DNA from: Luteibacter sp.
GTDB taxonomy: Bacteria > Pseudomonadota > Gammaproteobacteria > Xanthomonadales > Rhodanobacteraceae
NCBI RefSeq assembly: GCF_009912395.1
Contig: NZ_WNDO01000022.1
Location: 1-64,000, forward strand
Reading direction: 5' to 3'
DNA: 64,000 nucleotides
Of this stretch, positions 9,119 through 17,182 are shown piece after piece; position 1 is the first letter of the stretch; every line of letters begins with the position of its first letter. The notes beneath the pieces were generated by a model. The model was not told the origin of the DNA, searched no databases, and was given only the letters and a program-made list of their open reading frames with translations. The translations under genes and the position numbers were made by a program.

Positions 9119-10063
9119 ATGAGCGACATCGATATTGCCGACCCGGGAGCGATCCCGGCCACCCACGGCCATCCCCGCAAACCGCGCGTCGCCCTGGCGC
9201 TCGGTGCCGGCGCGGCGAAGGGACTGGCGCACATCGGCGCCATCGAAGTGCTGGAGGAACACGGCTTCGAGATCGTCGCCATCGCTGGCACGTCGATGGG
9301 TGCGCTGGTCGGCGGCATCTACGCGATGGGCAAGCTCGACATCTATCGCGACTGGGTGTCCACGCTGGCGCGCTTCGACGTGCTGCGACTGGTCGACTGG
9401 AGTTTCTCCGGCGGTGGGTTCATCAAGGGCGACCGCATCATGGCCGCCCTGCGCGAACTGATCGGCGAGGTGAACATCGAGGAGCTGGACATCGGCTACA
9501 CCGCCGTGGCCACCGACCTCGATCGCGAGCGCGAGGTGTGGCTCACCAAGGGCCCGCTGTTCGACGCGATTCGCGCGTCCATCGCCATACCGACGCTGTT
9601 TCGTCCCTACCTGCACGACGGCCGTCGCCTCGTCGATGGCGCCCTGCTCAATCCCTTGCCCGTGTTGCCGTTGATGCGCGAGGAAGCCGACTACGTGGTG
9701 GCGATAAGCGTGGACGGCGCGGCCGAGTTGCAGAAGGCGCCCGAGAAGGATGTCACGGTGATGCATGACCCGGGTTACGTGGCGAAGCTGGGGCGTCTTA
9801 TCGGCAAGGTGTTGCCGCATTCGGGCGCCAAGGTGAAGGACCCGGGTGCCTTCGAACTGATGACCCAGGCGATGGACCTGATGCAGGCGAATCTGTCGCG
9901 TCTGCGCCTGGCCGCCTATCAGCCGGACCTGCTCATCGAGGTGCCGCGCAATGTGTCGGCGGTGTATGAGTTCTATCGCGCGCGGGAGTTGATCGAGCTG
10001 GGGCGCGAGCGGACGGAGAAGATGCTGGCGGAGTGGGAGCCTAGGATCTTGCCGGGGCGGTAG
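9119..10063 (+). CDS. RssA-like patatin-family phospholipase
   Basis: This 314-residue protein has the Ser-Asp dyad of patatin lipid acyl hydrolases. The glycine-rich oxyanion motif is LGAGAAKGLAHIG, the nucleophile elbow is AGTSMGALVGG (Ser near residue 60), and the catalytic Asp lies in LVDGALLNPLPV. No signal peptide is visible, so it probably acts in the cytosol or on the inner face of the membrane. The C-terminal 80 residues are helical and charged, as in the RssA subgroup. It is probably cotranscribed with the WYL regulator 13 bases upstream. The substrate is not known. Confidence 0.88.
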   Translation: MSDIDIADPGAIPATHGHPRKPRVALALGAGAAKGLAHIGAIEVLEEHGFEIVAIAGTSMGALVGGIYAMGKLDIYRDWVSTLARFDVLRLVDWSFSGGGFIKGDRIMAALRELIGEVNIEELDIGYTAVATDLDREREVWLTKGPLFDAIRASIAIPTLFRPYLHDGRRLVDGALLNPLPVLPLMREEADYVVAISVDGAAELQKAPEKDVTVMHDPGYVAKLGRLIGKVLPHSGAKVKDPGAFELMTQAMDLMQANLSRLRLAAYQPDLLIEVPRNVSAVYEFYRARELIELGRERTEKMLAEWEPRILPGR

Positions 10064-10093
10064 GGGGCTTCCCGCTTTACCGCTTCGTTGGCT

Positions 10094-10159
10094 ATCGCGC
10101 GCGAGCGCGCTCCTACAGGAAAACGATACCGCGTCTGTAGGAGCGCGCTTGCGCGCGAT
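10094..10159. repeat. REP-like pair, tail-to-head inverted arrangement
   Basis: Units 10094-10117 (ending CGCTCCTACA) and 10136-10159 (starting TGTAGGAGCG) have their TGTAGG ends facing each other, the reverse of most pairs in the window. They lie between the convergent patatin and glycosyltransferase genes. Confidence 0.8.
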
Positions 10160-10162
10160 GCG

Positions 10163-10879
10163 TCAGATTTCTTCGGTCTTGGTGACCTTGGCGCGGCGCA
10201 TCAGCCAGGCGACGCCGCGCAGGTCGGCGAGGCCGACCCAGAGGCGATCGAGCATGCCGTACTTCGAGGTGCCTGCCGTGCGCGGGCGATGGCCCACCGG
10301 CACGCTCTGGCTCGCATAGCCCGCACGCTTGACCAGCGCCGGCAGGTAGCGGTGCATGTGGTCGAAGTAGGGCAGGCGCAGGAAGGTCTCGCGCTCGAAC
10401 AGCTTCAGGCCGCAGCCGGTGTCCGGCGTGTCGTCGCGCAGCATGCGCGAGCGGACGGCGTTGGCGATCTTCGAGGAGATGCGCTTGTTGAAGCTGTCGC
10501 GGCGGGTGACGCGCCAGCCAGCGAAGAGCTTCAGGTCCGGCGCGGCGCCATCGCGGGCGGCCAGCAGCTTGGGGATGTCGGCCGGATCGTTCTGGCCATC
10601 GCCGTCGAGCGTGGCGACCCAGGGCGCGCGGGCGGCGCGCACGCCGTTCCACACGGCGGTGCTCTGGCCGCTGCGGGTGATGTGGCGAACGATGCGCAGC
10701 TCCGGATACTGCGCGCGGGCGGCGGTGAGCACGGCGACGCTGTCGTCGGTGCTGAGGTCGTCCACGTAGATGATCTCGAAGTCGATCCGTCCACGCAGGG
10801 CCGAGGCGATCTCGGCGAGGAGGGGCGGGATGTTGTCGCGCTCGTTGAAGACGGGCACGACCACGGCGAGGTCGGTCAT
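10163..10879 (-). CDS. Family 2 glycosyltransferase (DPM1/DpgS-like)
   Basis: The call is 238 residues from the ATG at 10879. The GT-A fold is recognised by VVVPVFNERDNIPPLLAEI at the N-terminus, YVDDLSTDDS and the nucleotide/metal motif DGDGQNDPADI near residue 95. It resembles dolichyl- or undecaprenyl-phosphate sugar transferases, which charge a lipid carrier with a sugar. No C-terminal membrane segments are present, so this is the short soluble class. The 83-base gap to the anti-sigma gene upstream holds no obvious element. Substrate and pathway are not deducible. Confidence 0.85.
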   Translation of the reverse strand: MTDLAVVVPVFNERDNIPPLLAEIASALRGRIDFEIIYVDDLSTDDSVAVLTAARAQYPELRIVRHITRSGQSTAVWNGVRAARAPWVATLDGDGQNDPADIPKLLAARDGAAPDLKLFAGWRVTRRDSFNKRISSKIANAVRSRMLRDDTPDTGCGLKLFERETFLRLPYFDHMHRYLPALVKRAGYASQSVPVGHRPRTAGTSKYGMLDRLWVGLADLRGVAWLMRRAKVTKTEEI

Positions 10880-10961
10880 CGCGGTTCCGGTGGCAAGAGG
10901 ATTCGGGGCGGCATTATCGCCCAAGCGGCGCCCCTTGGGCGCCATCGCCCCGCAACTCCGT

Positions 10962-11696
10962 TCAGATCCGTCCGACCGCCTGTGGCGCGGGGCCCTCGAT
11001 GGCGGCCCGCCACGCGCGGGCGACAGCGTCCATCGTGTGCCGGCTGGCCCCCTGCGCCATCACCACGAGGGTGCCTTCGCGCAGAGCCAACTCGCGGCCA
11101 TCCCAGCCATCACGGCGGAAGGAGGCGTCGCGCTCGCCCATCTTGCCGGGGACGTACAGGGCCACCACCGGCTCGTCGTCCATGCGGGTGACCGCGTGGA
11201 CGGCCGGGTACGGCCCCACCATGCAGTCGCGGACGTAGGTCACGCCATTGGGCGCCGGGCCCTTCAGGGTCGCGGAACGGCCCGCGAAACCCGCCTCGAC
11301 CTGGGCGTCCGTCATCGGCCGGGTCATCGTCAGCGAGTCCATTTCCTCGGGCATGTGCGCCACGGCGAGGGCAGGCAGCGAATTCAGATCGGCCTGGCGC
11401 CAGAACATGCCGGCGCCGGCCAGCACGATGAGCAGCGATGCCGCGATCGCCATCCAACTGCGACGACGGCGCACCTGGTGACGGCGCTCGCCCGTCGCCT
11501 GGGCGAGCAGGATGCGGTCGGCCAGGCCATCGGGCACCGGCACCGCCATCGCCGCCTCGAGATCGTCCTCGAAGCGCTGGGCGCGCTGCCAGAATCCCGC
11601 GCAGCCCTCGCGGCAGCTGTCGCGGTGCGCCAGCAGGTCAGGATCGGTGGAACGGGGTTCGGCGCCGATGCGGCGACGGAAATCGAGGCAGTTCAT
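10962..11696 (-). CDS. Anti-sigma factor-like membrane protein (DUF3379)
   Basis: This 244-residue protein overlaps the ECF sigma gene by four bases (ATGA), the classical sigma/anti-sigma arrangement. The N-terminal cytosolic part (MNCLDFRRRIGAEPRSTDPD, then HRDSCREGC) resembles a zinc-finger-like anti-sigma domain with Cys and His. One transmembrane segment (WMAIAASLLIVLAGAGMFW) lies near residues 81-99. The periplasmic part of about 140 residues corresponds to DUF3379 as found in Xanthomonadales. It is inferred to hold the sigma factor at the membrane until a signal is received. Confidence 0.85.
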   Translation of the reverse strand: MNCLDFRRRIGAEPRSTDPDLLAHRDSCREGCAGFWQRAQRFEDDLEAAMAVPVPDGLADRILLAQATGERRHQVRRRRSWMAIAASLLIVLAGAGMFWRQADLNSLPALAVAHMPEEMDSLTMTRPMTDAQVEAGFAGRSATLKGPAPNGVTYVRDCMVGPYPAVHAVTRMDDEPVVALYVPGKMGERDASFRRDGWDGRELALREGTLVVMAQGASRHTMDAVARAWRAAIEGPAPQAVGRI

Positions 11697-12232
11697 GGGC
11701 GGCCTCCTTCCAGGGCGGCCTTGCCGCCGAGCAGGCGTTTCAGCCGCTGGCGGGCGCGAAACAACTGGGTCATGATGGCGCCGGGCTGCTGGTCGGTGGC
11801 GGCGGCGATCTCGTCGCAGCTCATGCCGCCGAGCACCTGCATGGCCAGCGGCTCGCGGTACTTGTCGGGCAGTTTCAGCATGGCGTCACGGACCTGCGCG
11901 GCATCGCCGCTGCGCTCGGGGCTGGCGAACGCGGCGTCTTCGGGCACGGAGTCGTCGATCTCCACCGTGTCGAAGTGCTTGCGTTCGTAGAGACGGGCGT
12001 GTTCCCGACGCAGGATGGTGAACAGCCAAGGCTTGGCGGCTTCCGCGTCGCGCAGGGCGTCGAGGTTCTTCCAGGCACGCAGGAAGGTCTCCTGGACGAG
12101 GTCCTGGGCAACGGTCTCGGAGCGCGACAGCCAGAAGGCGAACCGGTAAAGGTCGGCCGAGAGGGCGCGCACCATGGCTTCGTACTGGCGCTGTTTCGGG
12201 TTCACGTTCCCATGGACCGGAGCCATCGCCAT
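11693..12232 (-). CDS. ECF RNA polymerase sigma factor
   Basis: This 179-residue sigma-70 family protein has region 2 (YRFAFWLSRSETVAQDLVQE, then TFLRAW) and region 4 (MLKLPDKYREPLAMQVLGG, with CDEIAAATDQQPGAIMTQLF as the helix-turn-helix). There is no region 1 or 3, so it belongs to the extracytoplasmic function class. The N-terminus carries about 15 extra residues before the sigma domain. It is coupled to the DUF3379 anti-sigma gene and lies 20 bases downstream of parB. The regulon is unknown. Confidence 0.9.
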   Translation of the reverse strand: MAMAPVHGNVNPKQRQYEAMVRALSADLYRFAFWLSRSETVAQDLVQETFLRAWKNLDALRDAEAAKPWLFTILRREHARLYERKHFDTVEIDDSVPEDAAFASPERSGDAAQVRDAMLKLPDKYREPLAMQVLGGMSCDEIAAATDQQPGAIMTQLFRARQRLKRLLGGKAALEGGRP

Positions 12233-12251
12233 TTCCTTACATCACGGGGCC

Positions 12252-13124
12252 TCAGCGCATCTTGCTGAGGATGCCGTCCAGCTCGTCGTTGCTGTGGTAG
12301 TGGATGACCAGCTTGCCCTTGCCGCCGCGGCCCACGGCCACTTCGACGCGGGTGGCGAAACGCTCGGCCAGCTCGCGCTCGAGGTCGGCGACGTTCGGGT
12401 CGACCGGCGCGGACTTGGCCTTGCCCTTGGGGGCCATCTGCGCCTTGCGGGCGGCGTCTTCCAGCTCACGCACCGTCCAGCCGTTGCGCGCGGCTTCCAG
12501 CGCCAGCGGCTCGGCCACGGTGGAGGGCAGGGTGAGCAGGGCACGAGCGTGGCCCATCTCCAGCTTGCCCTCGTCGAGCAGTTGCTTGATCGAGGCCGGC
12601 AGCTCCATCAGGCGCAGCAGGTTGGACACGGCGGCGCGCGAGCGGCCGACGGCGTCGGCGGCCTGCTGGTGGGTGAGGTCGAATTCGTCGATCAGGCGAT
12701 GCAGGGCCTGGGCTTCTTCCAGCGGGGTCAGTTCCTGGCGCTGGATGTTCTCGATGAGCGCCATCGCGAGCACGGACTGCTCGGGGACGTCCTTCACCAG
12801 CGCCGGGATCTCGCTCAGCGAGGCGCGCTGGGCGGCGCGCCAGCGGCGTTCGCCGGCGATCAGCTCGTAGCTGTTCTTGCCGATGGCACGAACCACCACC
12901 GGCTGGATCAGGCCCTGGGCCTTGATCGAGGCGGCGAGTTCGTCGAGGGCTTCGTCGTTCCAGTGGCGGCGCGGCTGGTACTTGCCGGCCTGGATCTGGT
13001 GGATCGGCAGCGTACGCAGCTCGCCTTCCTGTTCGATCACCGACGGCGGGGCGTCGGGACCGGCGCCACCGCCGAGCAGGGCGTCGAGGCCACGGCCGAG
13101 TCCACGTTTCTTCGCTGCTGCCAT
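12252..13124 (-). CDS. parB: Chromosome partitioning protein ParB
   Basis: This 290-residue protein begins with the typical KKRGLGRGLDALLGG. The ParB/Sulfiredoxin CTPase domain follows with IQAGKYQPRRHWNDEALDEL, ELIAGERRWRAAQ and IENIQRQELTPLEEAQAL. The helix-turn-helix is THQQAADAVGRSRAAVSNLL. A basic linker leads to a C-terminal dimerisation region. It binds parS and loads the ParABS system for origin segregation. It lies 9 bases after parA and after rsmG, the conserved origin-proximal order. No good parS match was noticed in the window. Confidence 0.94.
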   Translation of the reverse strand: MAAAKKRGLGRGLDALLGGGAGPDAPPSVIEQEGELRTLPIHQIQAGKYQPRRHWNDEALDELAASIKAQGLIQPVVVRAIGKNSYELIAGERRWRAAQRASLSEIPALVKDVPEQSVLAMALIENIQRQELTPLEEAQALHRLIDEFDLTHQQAADAVGRSRAAVSNLLRLMELPASIKQLLDEGKLEMGHARALLTLPSTVAEPLALEAARNGWTVRELEDAARKAQMAPKGKAKSAPVDPNVADLERELAERFATRVEVAVGRGGKGKLVIHYHSNDELDGILSKMR

Positions 13125-13133
13125 GGGGGTTCC

Positions 13134-13982
13134 TTAAGGCGTCGGGGTCGCGTCGTCGGCGCCGGTGTCCGCCGTGGCGACGTCGGCCGAGGCATCGTCC
13201 GCCTGCGCGCCCTGCGCCCTGGCGCGATCGCGGCGAATGATTTCCCCGGCCAGGCCGATGTAGGCGATGGCGCCGCGCGAGCCGCGGTCGTAGAGATGGA
13301 TGGGCTGCCCATGGCTGGGCGCCTCGGCGAGGCGGACGTTGCGCGGGATGATCGAGCGCAGCACCTGATCGCCGAAATGCTGGGTGAGCTGTGCCGAGAC
13401 CTCGTTGCCGAGGTTGTTGCGCACGTCGTACATGGTGCGCAGCAGGCCCTCGACCTCCAGCGACGGGTTCAGGCGCTGGCGCACGGCGCTGATGGTGTCG
13501 AGCAGGCTCGACAGGCCTTCCAGCGCGAAGTATTCGCACTGCACGGGAATCAGCACGCCGTTGGCCGCCGTCAGCGCGTTGAGCGTGAGCAGGTGCAGCG
13601 TGGGCGGGCAGTCGATGATGATCGTGTCGTAATCGTCGGCGAGCTTGCCCAGCTGTTCTTTCAGGCGGTGCTCCCGCGCCATGCCGTCCATCAGCTTCAG
13701 CTCGGCGGCCGTGAGGTCGCCGTTGCCCGGCAGCAGGTCGAAGCCCGCTTCGGTACGCACCAGCGCATCGCGGATGGGCACCTCGTCGAGCAGCACTTCC
13801 AAGCCGTTGGGCTTGGTCTCGTACTTGTCCACACCCGAGGCCATGGTGGCGTTGCCCTGGGGGTCCAGATCGACGAGCAGCACCTTGCGCTTCGCGGCGG
13901 CGAGGGCCGCGGCGAGGTTCACGGAGGTGGTGGTCTTGCCGACGCCGCCCTTCTGATTGGCGACTGCGATGATGCGGGCCAT
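13134..13982 (-). CDS. parA: Chromosome partitioning ATPase ParA
   Basis: The product has 282 residues. A deviant Walker A ([19 protein letters not shown]) lies at the N-terminus, followed by [13 protein letters not shown] (A' motif) and [17 protein letters not shown] (Walker B). There is no N-terminal HTH, so it is the small chromosomal type. The C-terminal 30 residues are Ala/Asp/Thr-rich and probably disordered. It works with ParB to move the origin region. The rsmG-parA-parB order suggests the replication origin is not far away. Confidence 0.94.
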   Translation of the reverse strand: MARIIAVANQKGGVGKTTTSVNLAAALAAAKRKVLLVDLDPQGNATMASGVDKYETKPNGLEVLLDEVPIRDALVRTEAGFDLLPGNGDLTAAELKLMDGMAREHRLKEQLGKLADDYDTIIIDCPPTLHLLTLNALTAANGVLIPVQCEYFALEGLSSLLDTISAVRQRLNPSLEVEGLLRTMYDVRNNLGNEVSAQLTQHFGDQVLRSIIPRNVRLAEAPSHGQPIHLYDRGSRGAIAYIGLAGEIIRRDRARAQGAQADDASADVATADTGADDATPTP

Positions 13983-14038
13983 GGAGTGTGGTTAGCTGCC
14001 GTGCGCGGAAAGGGCGTTAGGTTAGCATCCCAAGCCGC

Positions 14039-14062
14039 TGTAGGAGCGGGCTTGCGCGCGAC
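14039..14062. repeat. Single REP-like unit between rsmG and parA
   Basis: A slightly diverged copy, TGTAGGAGCGGGCTTGCGCG followed by CGAC. It has no inverted partner nearby. It lies 11 bases beyond the stop of rsmG. Confidence 0.7.
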
Positions 14063-14072
14063 GGCCCCGCCC

Positions 14073-14702
14073 TCAGCCCCGCCGTATCACCACCAGGTGC
14101 CTCTCGCCGTCCACGCCGGGGACCGAGAGCGTGCGGATCGCCTCCACGTGGAAGCCCTCGGGTACGCCGTCCAGTTCCTCCGCCGGATGCTTGCCCTTCA
14201 TCGCCAGCCACACGCCGCCCGGCGCCAGCAGATGCCCGCCCCAGCCGAGCATGTCGGCCAGCGAGGCGAAGGCGCGCGCGGTGACGCATTCGAAGGTGCC
14301 TTCCACGTCCTCGACGCGGCTTTGCAGCGCCTTGCCGTTGCCGAGCTTCAGGGAGCGGATCGCCTCGCGCAGAAAGCGGACCTTCTTGCCGTTGGAATCC
14401 ACCATCAGCACCTCGCGCGCCGGTTCGGCGATGGCGACCGGGATGCCGGGCAAGCCCGGACCGGTGCCGAGGTCGGCCAGCGTGCGGCCCTGGACGTAGG
14501 GCAGGATCGTCAGCGAATCCAGCAGGTGGCGCGCGACCATCTCGCGATCGTCGCGGATCGCGGTGAGGTTGTAGGCCGAATTCCAGCGCTCCAGCAGCTC
14601 GCGGTAATCGAGCAGGCGCTCCACGGCACCCTCGGGCAGGGTCAGGCCCAGGTCGGCGATGCCGCGCTGGAGCTGGTCTTGGAGGGCTTCGCGGGTCGTC
14701 AT
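14073..14702 (-). CDS. rsmG: 16S rRNA (guanine527-N7)-methyltransferase RsmG
   Basis: This 209-residue SAM-dependent methyltransferase (GidB) modifies G527 of 16S rRNA. Diagnostic segments are YNLTAIRDDREMVARHLLDS near residues 45-64, the SAM motif LADLGTGPGLPGIPVAI near residues 75-93, and VTARAFASLADMLGW. The length is typical. It is followed on the same strand by parA and parB across a single REP-like unit. Loss of this gene gives low-level streptomycin resistance in other bacteria. Confidence 0.94.
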   Translation of the reverse strand: MTTREALQDQLQRGIADLGLTLPEGAVERLLDYRELLERWNSAYNLTAIRDDREMVARHLLDSLTILPYVQGRTLADLGTGPGLPGIPVAIAEPAREVLMVDSNGKKVRFLREAIRSLKLGNGKALQSRVEDVEGTFECVTARAFASLADMLGWGGHLLAPGGVWLAMKGKHPAEELDGVPEGFHVEAIRTLSVPGVDGERHLVVIRRG

Positions 14703-14798
14703 GCGCAGGTTCCGGTGTCACGGCTGGCTGCGAAGTATGGTTGGCCGGGTCCAAACCCGCTACCGTCCGTCATGGTTTCGTTCTCGAAGGGGTTCGCC

Positions 14799-15908
14799 AT
14801 GGAAGGTAAAAAGCGCGGGAAGGGGTTCGACGGCACACCGGTCAGTGTTGGCTATCGCTTCGACGACGCGCTTTCACAGCTGAAGTGGCAACAGTTCGAG
14901 CACGTGATGGCGCGCTGGTATCAATACGAAGGCTTCACGGTGACCCATCGAGGCACCGGCAAGGGCAAGAGAATCACGGACGGCGGCGTGGATCTCGTCC
15001 TCGAACGGGGCAACCAGCGGATCATCGTCGACTGCAAGCATTGGAAGACGCGGCAGGTACCCTTCAATCCGATCGTGCAGATCGAAGGGCTCCTTGTGCA
15101 CGAAAAGGCCGATTCGGGCATCGTCGTCATCACGAGCGAGTTCACCGACAAAGCGACCAAACTGGGTAAATCCGGCAACGTCCGGCTGATCGACGGCAGG
15201 CAACTGCGCGACATGATCGAGCCTCACCTTTCCTGGCTGCTGGATGACGGGCAACCCATTCCCCTGAAGCCCCGACCCGTGGCTATCGCCGCGCCGATCA
15301 GCATGCCGCAGAGGGCTGAAACGACGATTCCCATGCCGCTGCCCTCAAGGGCGATCGACACCGTCCGGCCGGTCCTGCCGACCGCAAAGGTGTCTGTGGT
15401 CTCTCGTCCATGGGCACCCCGTCGCCATGCCTTGCGCTGGGCCGCGGCCGCATGTGCCCTACCTTGCCTGGCGGTCCTGTGGGCTACCCACGGGACGTCA
15501 TCGACGGACGTCGCCGATACCGGGCCGCCGGCTCCCGTCGTCGCGAGTTCGCCCACGCCCCCTCCGAAGCCCGTACGCAAACAGGAACCACCCGCGCGTC
15601 CGGTCGTGTCGACTGCGAAACATGCCTCGGGCAGGACGCCGGCAAAGACGGCTCCACCCGCCGACGTCCGCGAGACGCCGGCTCAGGAACCCGCCGTCAT
15701 CTATAAATCGGGTGATATGAGCGATGCCGAATTCGCGGCCTGGAAGGCACGCAAGGCCGATCGTGAGAATGGAAGGACGGGCGATATCGCTAACGGGACG
15801 GCCCCCCGTGCCCCGGAAGATACCGCTTATGGACCGACGTCCACCTCGAATGACGTTGCCACGTCACCGGAAACGATGCGGACCATCCTTCGAACCAACC
15901 GACGCTGA
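14799..15908 (+). CDS. Mrr-like PD-(D/E)XK nuclease with transmembrane anchor
   Basis: The call is 369 residues from the ATG at 14799, which has AAGGGG six bases upstream; an in-frame ATG at 14772 is an alternative. Residues about 15-145 are a restriction-endonuclease-like Mrr_cat domain. WQQFEHVMARWYQYEGFTV is followed by DGGVDLVLERGNQRIIVDCK, giving catalytic Asp and a DCK variant of the D/ExK site, with QIEGLL downstream. A single transmembrane segment (WAAAACALPCLAVLWATHG) lies near residues 210-230. A long Pro/Ala/Thr-rich tail follows, ending with a short charged segment (DMSDAEFAAWKARKADREN). Membrane-anchored Mrr-like proteins are widespread but poorly characterised. No methylase partner is present. 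It is transcribed divergently from rsmG. Confidence 0.8.
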   Translation: MEGKKRGKGFDGTPVSVGYRFDDALSQLKWQQFEHVMARWYQYEGFTVTHRGTGKGKRITDGGVDLVLERGNQRIIVDCKHWKTRQVPFNPIVQIEGLLVHEKADSGIVVITSEFTDKATKLGKSGNVRLIDGRQLRDMIEPHLSWLLDDGQPIPLKPRPVAIAAPISMPQRAETTIPMPLPSRAIDTVRPVLPTAKVSVVSRPWAPRRHALRWAAAACALPCLAVLWATHGTSSTDVADTGPPAPVVASSPTPPPKPVRKQEPPARPVVSTAKHASGRTPAKTAPPADVRETPAQEPAVIYKSGDMSDAEFAAWKARKADRENGRTGDIANGTAPRAPEDTAYGPTSTSNDVATSPETMRTILRTNRR

Positions 15909-15925
15909 GGCCGGTTGCCGTCAAC

Positions 15926-16363
15926 TCAAGCCGCGTCGAGCTCCACGCGGGTGACCAACATGCCGCGCGAACGCAGCGAGCCGTTGACGGCGTGCTTGAG
16001 CTGGGTGCCGACGGCGCGGCGGTCGGCCGGATGGTGGCCATTAGCGCTGTCGCGCAGGGCGGCCACGACGTTGCGACGGATCAGTTCCGGGGCCTCGTCG
16101 ATGACTTCGTCGGCCACTTCGGGCTCCAAGACCTGCCAATAGACCGTGCCGCCCTCGAAGTGGAGCACCTGGCCGCCGAGATCGATCTTGTGGGTCACCT
16201 TGTCCAGCAGCGGCAGCACGACATGGGTGCCAGCCGTGAGCAGCACCGGGGCGCGGCCGAGGCGACGCACGCTGTAGACCTGTCCTTCGGGCACACGTCG
16301 TACGGACATCGCCGCAAGGGCGAGGAGGACGAAAGCACTGGCGAGAAGGATGCTGATCGACAT
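15926..16363 (-). CDS. Short SPFH/Band-7-type membrane protein
   Basis: The product has 145 residues. One N-terminal hydrophobic segment (ISILLASAFVLLALAAMSV) is followed by VPEGQVYSVRRLGRAPVLLT, AGTHVVLPLLDKV and VYWQVLEPEVAD, which match the opening of slipin/stomatin SPFH domains. Normal family members have 250 residues or more with a C-terminal coiled coil, so this is a miniature form ending after the core strands. The frame is clean and there is no sign of a broken remainder. It is convergent with the Mrr-like gene, 17 bases apart. Function is unknown; SPFH proteins organise membrane microdomains. Confidence 0.7.
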   Translation of the reverse strand: MSISILLASAFVLLALAAMSVRRVPEGQVYSVRRLGRAPVLLTAGTHVVLPLLDKVTHKIDLGGQVLHFEGGTVYWQVLEPEVADEVIDEAPELIRRNVVAALRDSANGHHPADRRAVGTQLKHAVNGSLRSRGMLVTRVELDAA

Positions 16364-16456
16364 GGCGGCGACATCAAGAACTTATGGATGATTCCTGTTG
16401 CAGTGCGGGAAGAATCGGGTGCACTGCGATGACCGGACTGGGGTGTTAATTCTAAT

Positions 16457-16478
16457 TTAACGCCACGCGTTAACGCCA
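16457..16478. repeat. Two direct 9-base repeats upstream of the SPFH gene
   Basis: TTAACGCCA occurs at 16457-16465 and 16470-16478, 13 bases apart. Read on the minus strand they lie about 95-120 bases before the SPFH start, next to an A+T-rich TTAAATTAGAATTAAC that could hold a -10. They may be a regulator binding site; no regulator is identified. Confidence 0.35.
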
Positions 16479-16586
16479 GTTTTACCAAACCCCCATGTTC
16501 AGTTAGCGGAAGGGTTGGTCAAAACTTAAGCAGTGGTCATTTGGCGACCAGGAGCTGGCCGAAAACGGGCCGTCGATGGTCAAGGT

Positions 16587-16626
16587 TTGACCGGCCGGAC
16601 ACGAATGATAACAATTATCAATCATT
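16587..16626 (+). promoter_or_regulatory. Promoter with Fur box for the PepSY operon
   Basis: A -35-like TTGACC at 16587-16592 is followed 16-17 bases later by an AT-rich segment, AATGATAACAATTATCAATC (16604-16623). This closely resembles the GATAAT-type hexamer array bound by Fur. It overlaps the expected -10 and lies about 20 bases before the DUF3325-like start, so iron-replete repression is expected. Confidence 0.75.
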
Positions 16627-16645
16627 CCTCGACCCGGCCGCTCCC

Positions 16646-16915
16646 ATGAACGTCCTCGGCTGCGCGGCGGCGTTCGTCGCCATGCTTCTCGTCTACATCG
16701 CCTCGCCCAACCAGCGCCTGCTATCGCGCCCGGCAGGCCGTGTCGCCCGGATCGTCGCTGCCGACTTCGCCGTGCTGGCGCTGGGAGCCTGGATCGCAGG
16801 GGAAACGACCTTACCGGGAATTTTCTCAACGCTGACCGCGCTGATGCTCGGCGCCGTGGCGCTGCCTTACCTGTGCTGGTGGCTGCGCCCCGCCGGCGAA
16901 CGGAAGTCGCGCTGA
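16646..16915 (+). CDS. DUF3325-like small membrane protein
   Basis: This 89-residue protein has three hydrophobic segments (VLGCAAAFVAMLLVYIA, ADFAVLALGAWIAG, LTALMLGAVALPYLCWWL) and a basic C-terminus. Length, topology and gene order match DUF3325 proteins, which accompany DUF3649 and PepSY genes in siderophore-iron operons. The start ATG at 16646 lies just after the Fur box. Its stop overlaps the next start (TGATG). It probably helps the PepSY protein handle iron at the inner membrane; the exact role is unknown. Confidence 0.65.
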   Translation: MNVLGCAAAFVAMLLVYIASPNQRLLSRPAGRVARIVAADFAVLALGAWIAGETTLPGIFSTLTALMLGAVALPYLCWWLRPAGERKSR

Positions 16916-17178
16916 TGCTGGCCCGTACCTTCGCTGGCGCCGTCCTGGGCTTCCCCCTGTCCATCGCGCTGGTCGCGCTGGCGATCTGGCTCTGGCCGGG
17001 ATCCAGCGAGGGCGTGGTCATCCCGCTGATGATGCTGTTCTTCCCGCTGTGGATCGGCGTGATGGCCGGCACATTTCTGTTCCGTAGCGGCCTTCGCGCC
17101 TGGGGCTGGCTCGTGGCCGCCAACCTGCTCGCCTTCGCGGCGCTGTTCCTCGCCAAGCACACGCTGCCCGGACTCTGA
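16915..17178 (+). CDS. DUF3649-like small membrane protein
   Basis: This 87-residue protein starts at the ATG overlapping the preceding stop. It has three hydrophobic segments, the central one VVIPLMMLFFPLWIGVMAG, followed by TFLFRSGLRAWGWLVAANLL. The basic turn with RSGLRAW is reminiscent of DUF3649 proteins found beside PepSY-domain reductases. The next gene begins four bases after its stop. Family assignment is by topology and context. Confidence 0.6.
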   Translation: MLARTFAGAVLGFPLSIALVALAIWLWPGSSEGVVIPLMMLFFPLWIGVMAGTFLFRSGLRAWGWLVAANLLAFAALFLAKHTLPGL

Positions 17179-17182
17179 AGCC

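Noticed and set aside
14141-14160. Possible parS site around CTCCACGTGGAAG in rsmG
   Set aside because: Only the central CACGTG matches the parS palindrome; the outer bases do not. ACCACGTGGT near 322 fails for the same reason.
12174-14771. Long plus-strand open frame joined to the Mrr-like gene
   Set aside because: It lies antisense to parA, parB and rsmG, whose proteins are unmistakable. The translation has no conserved domain before position 14772.
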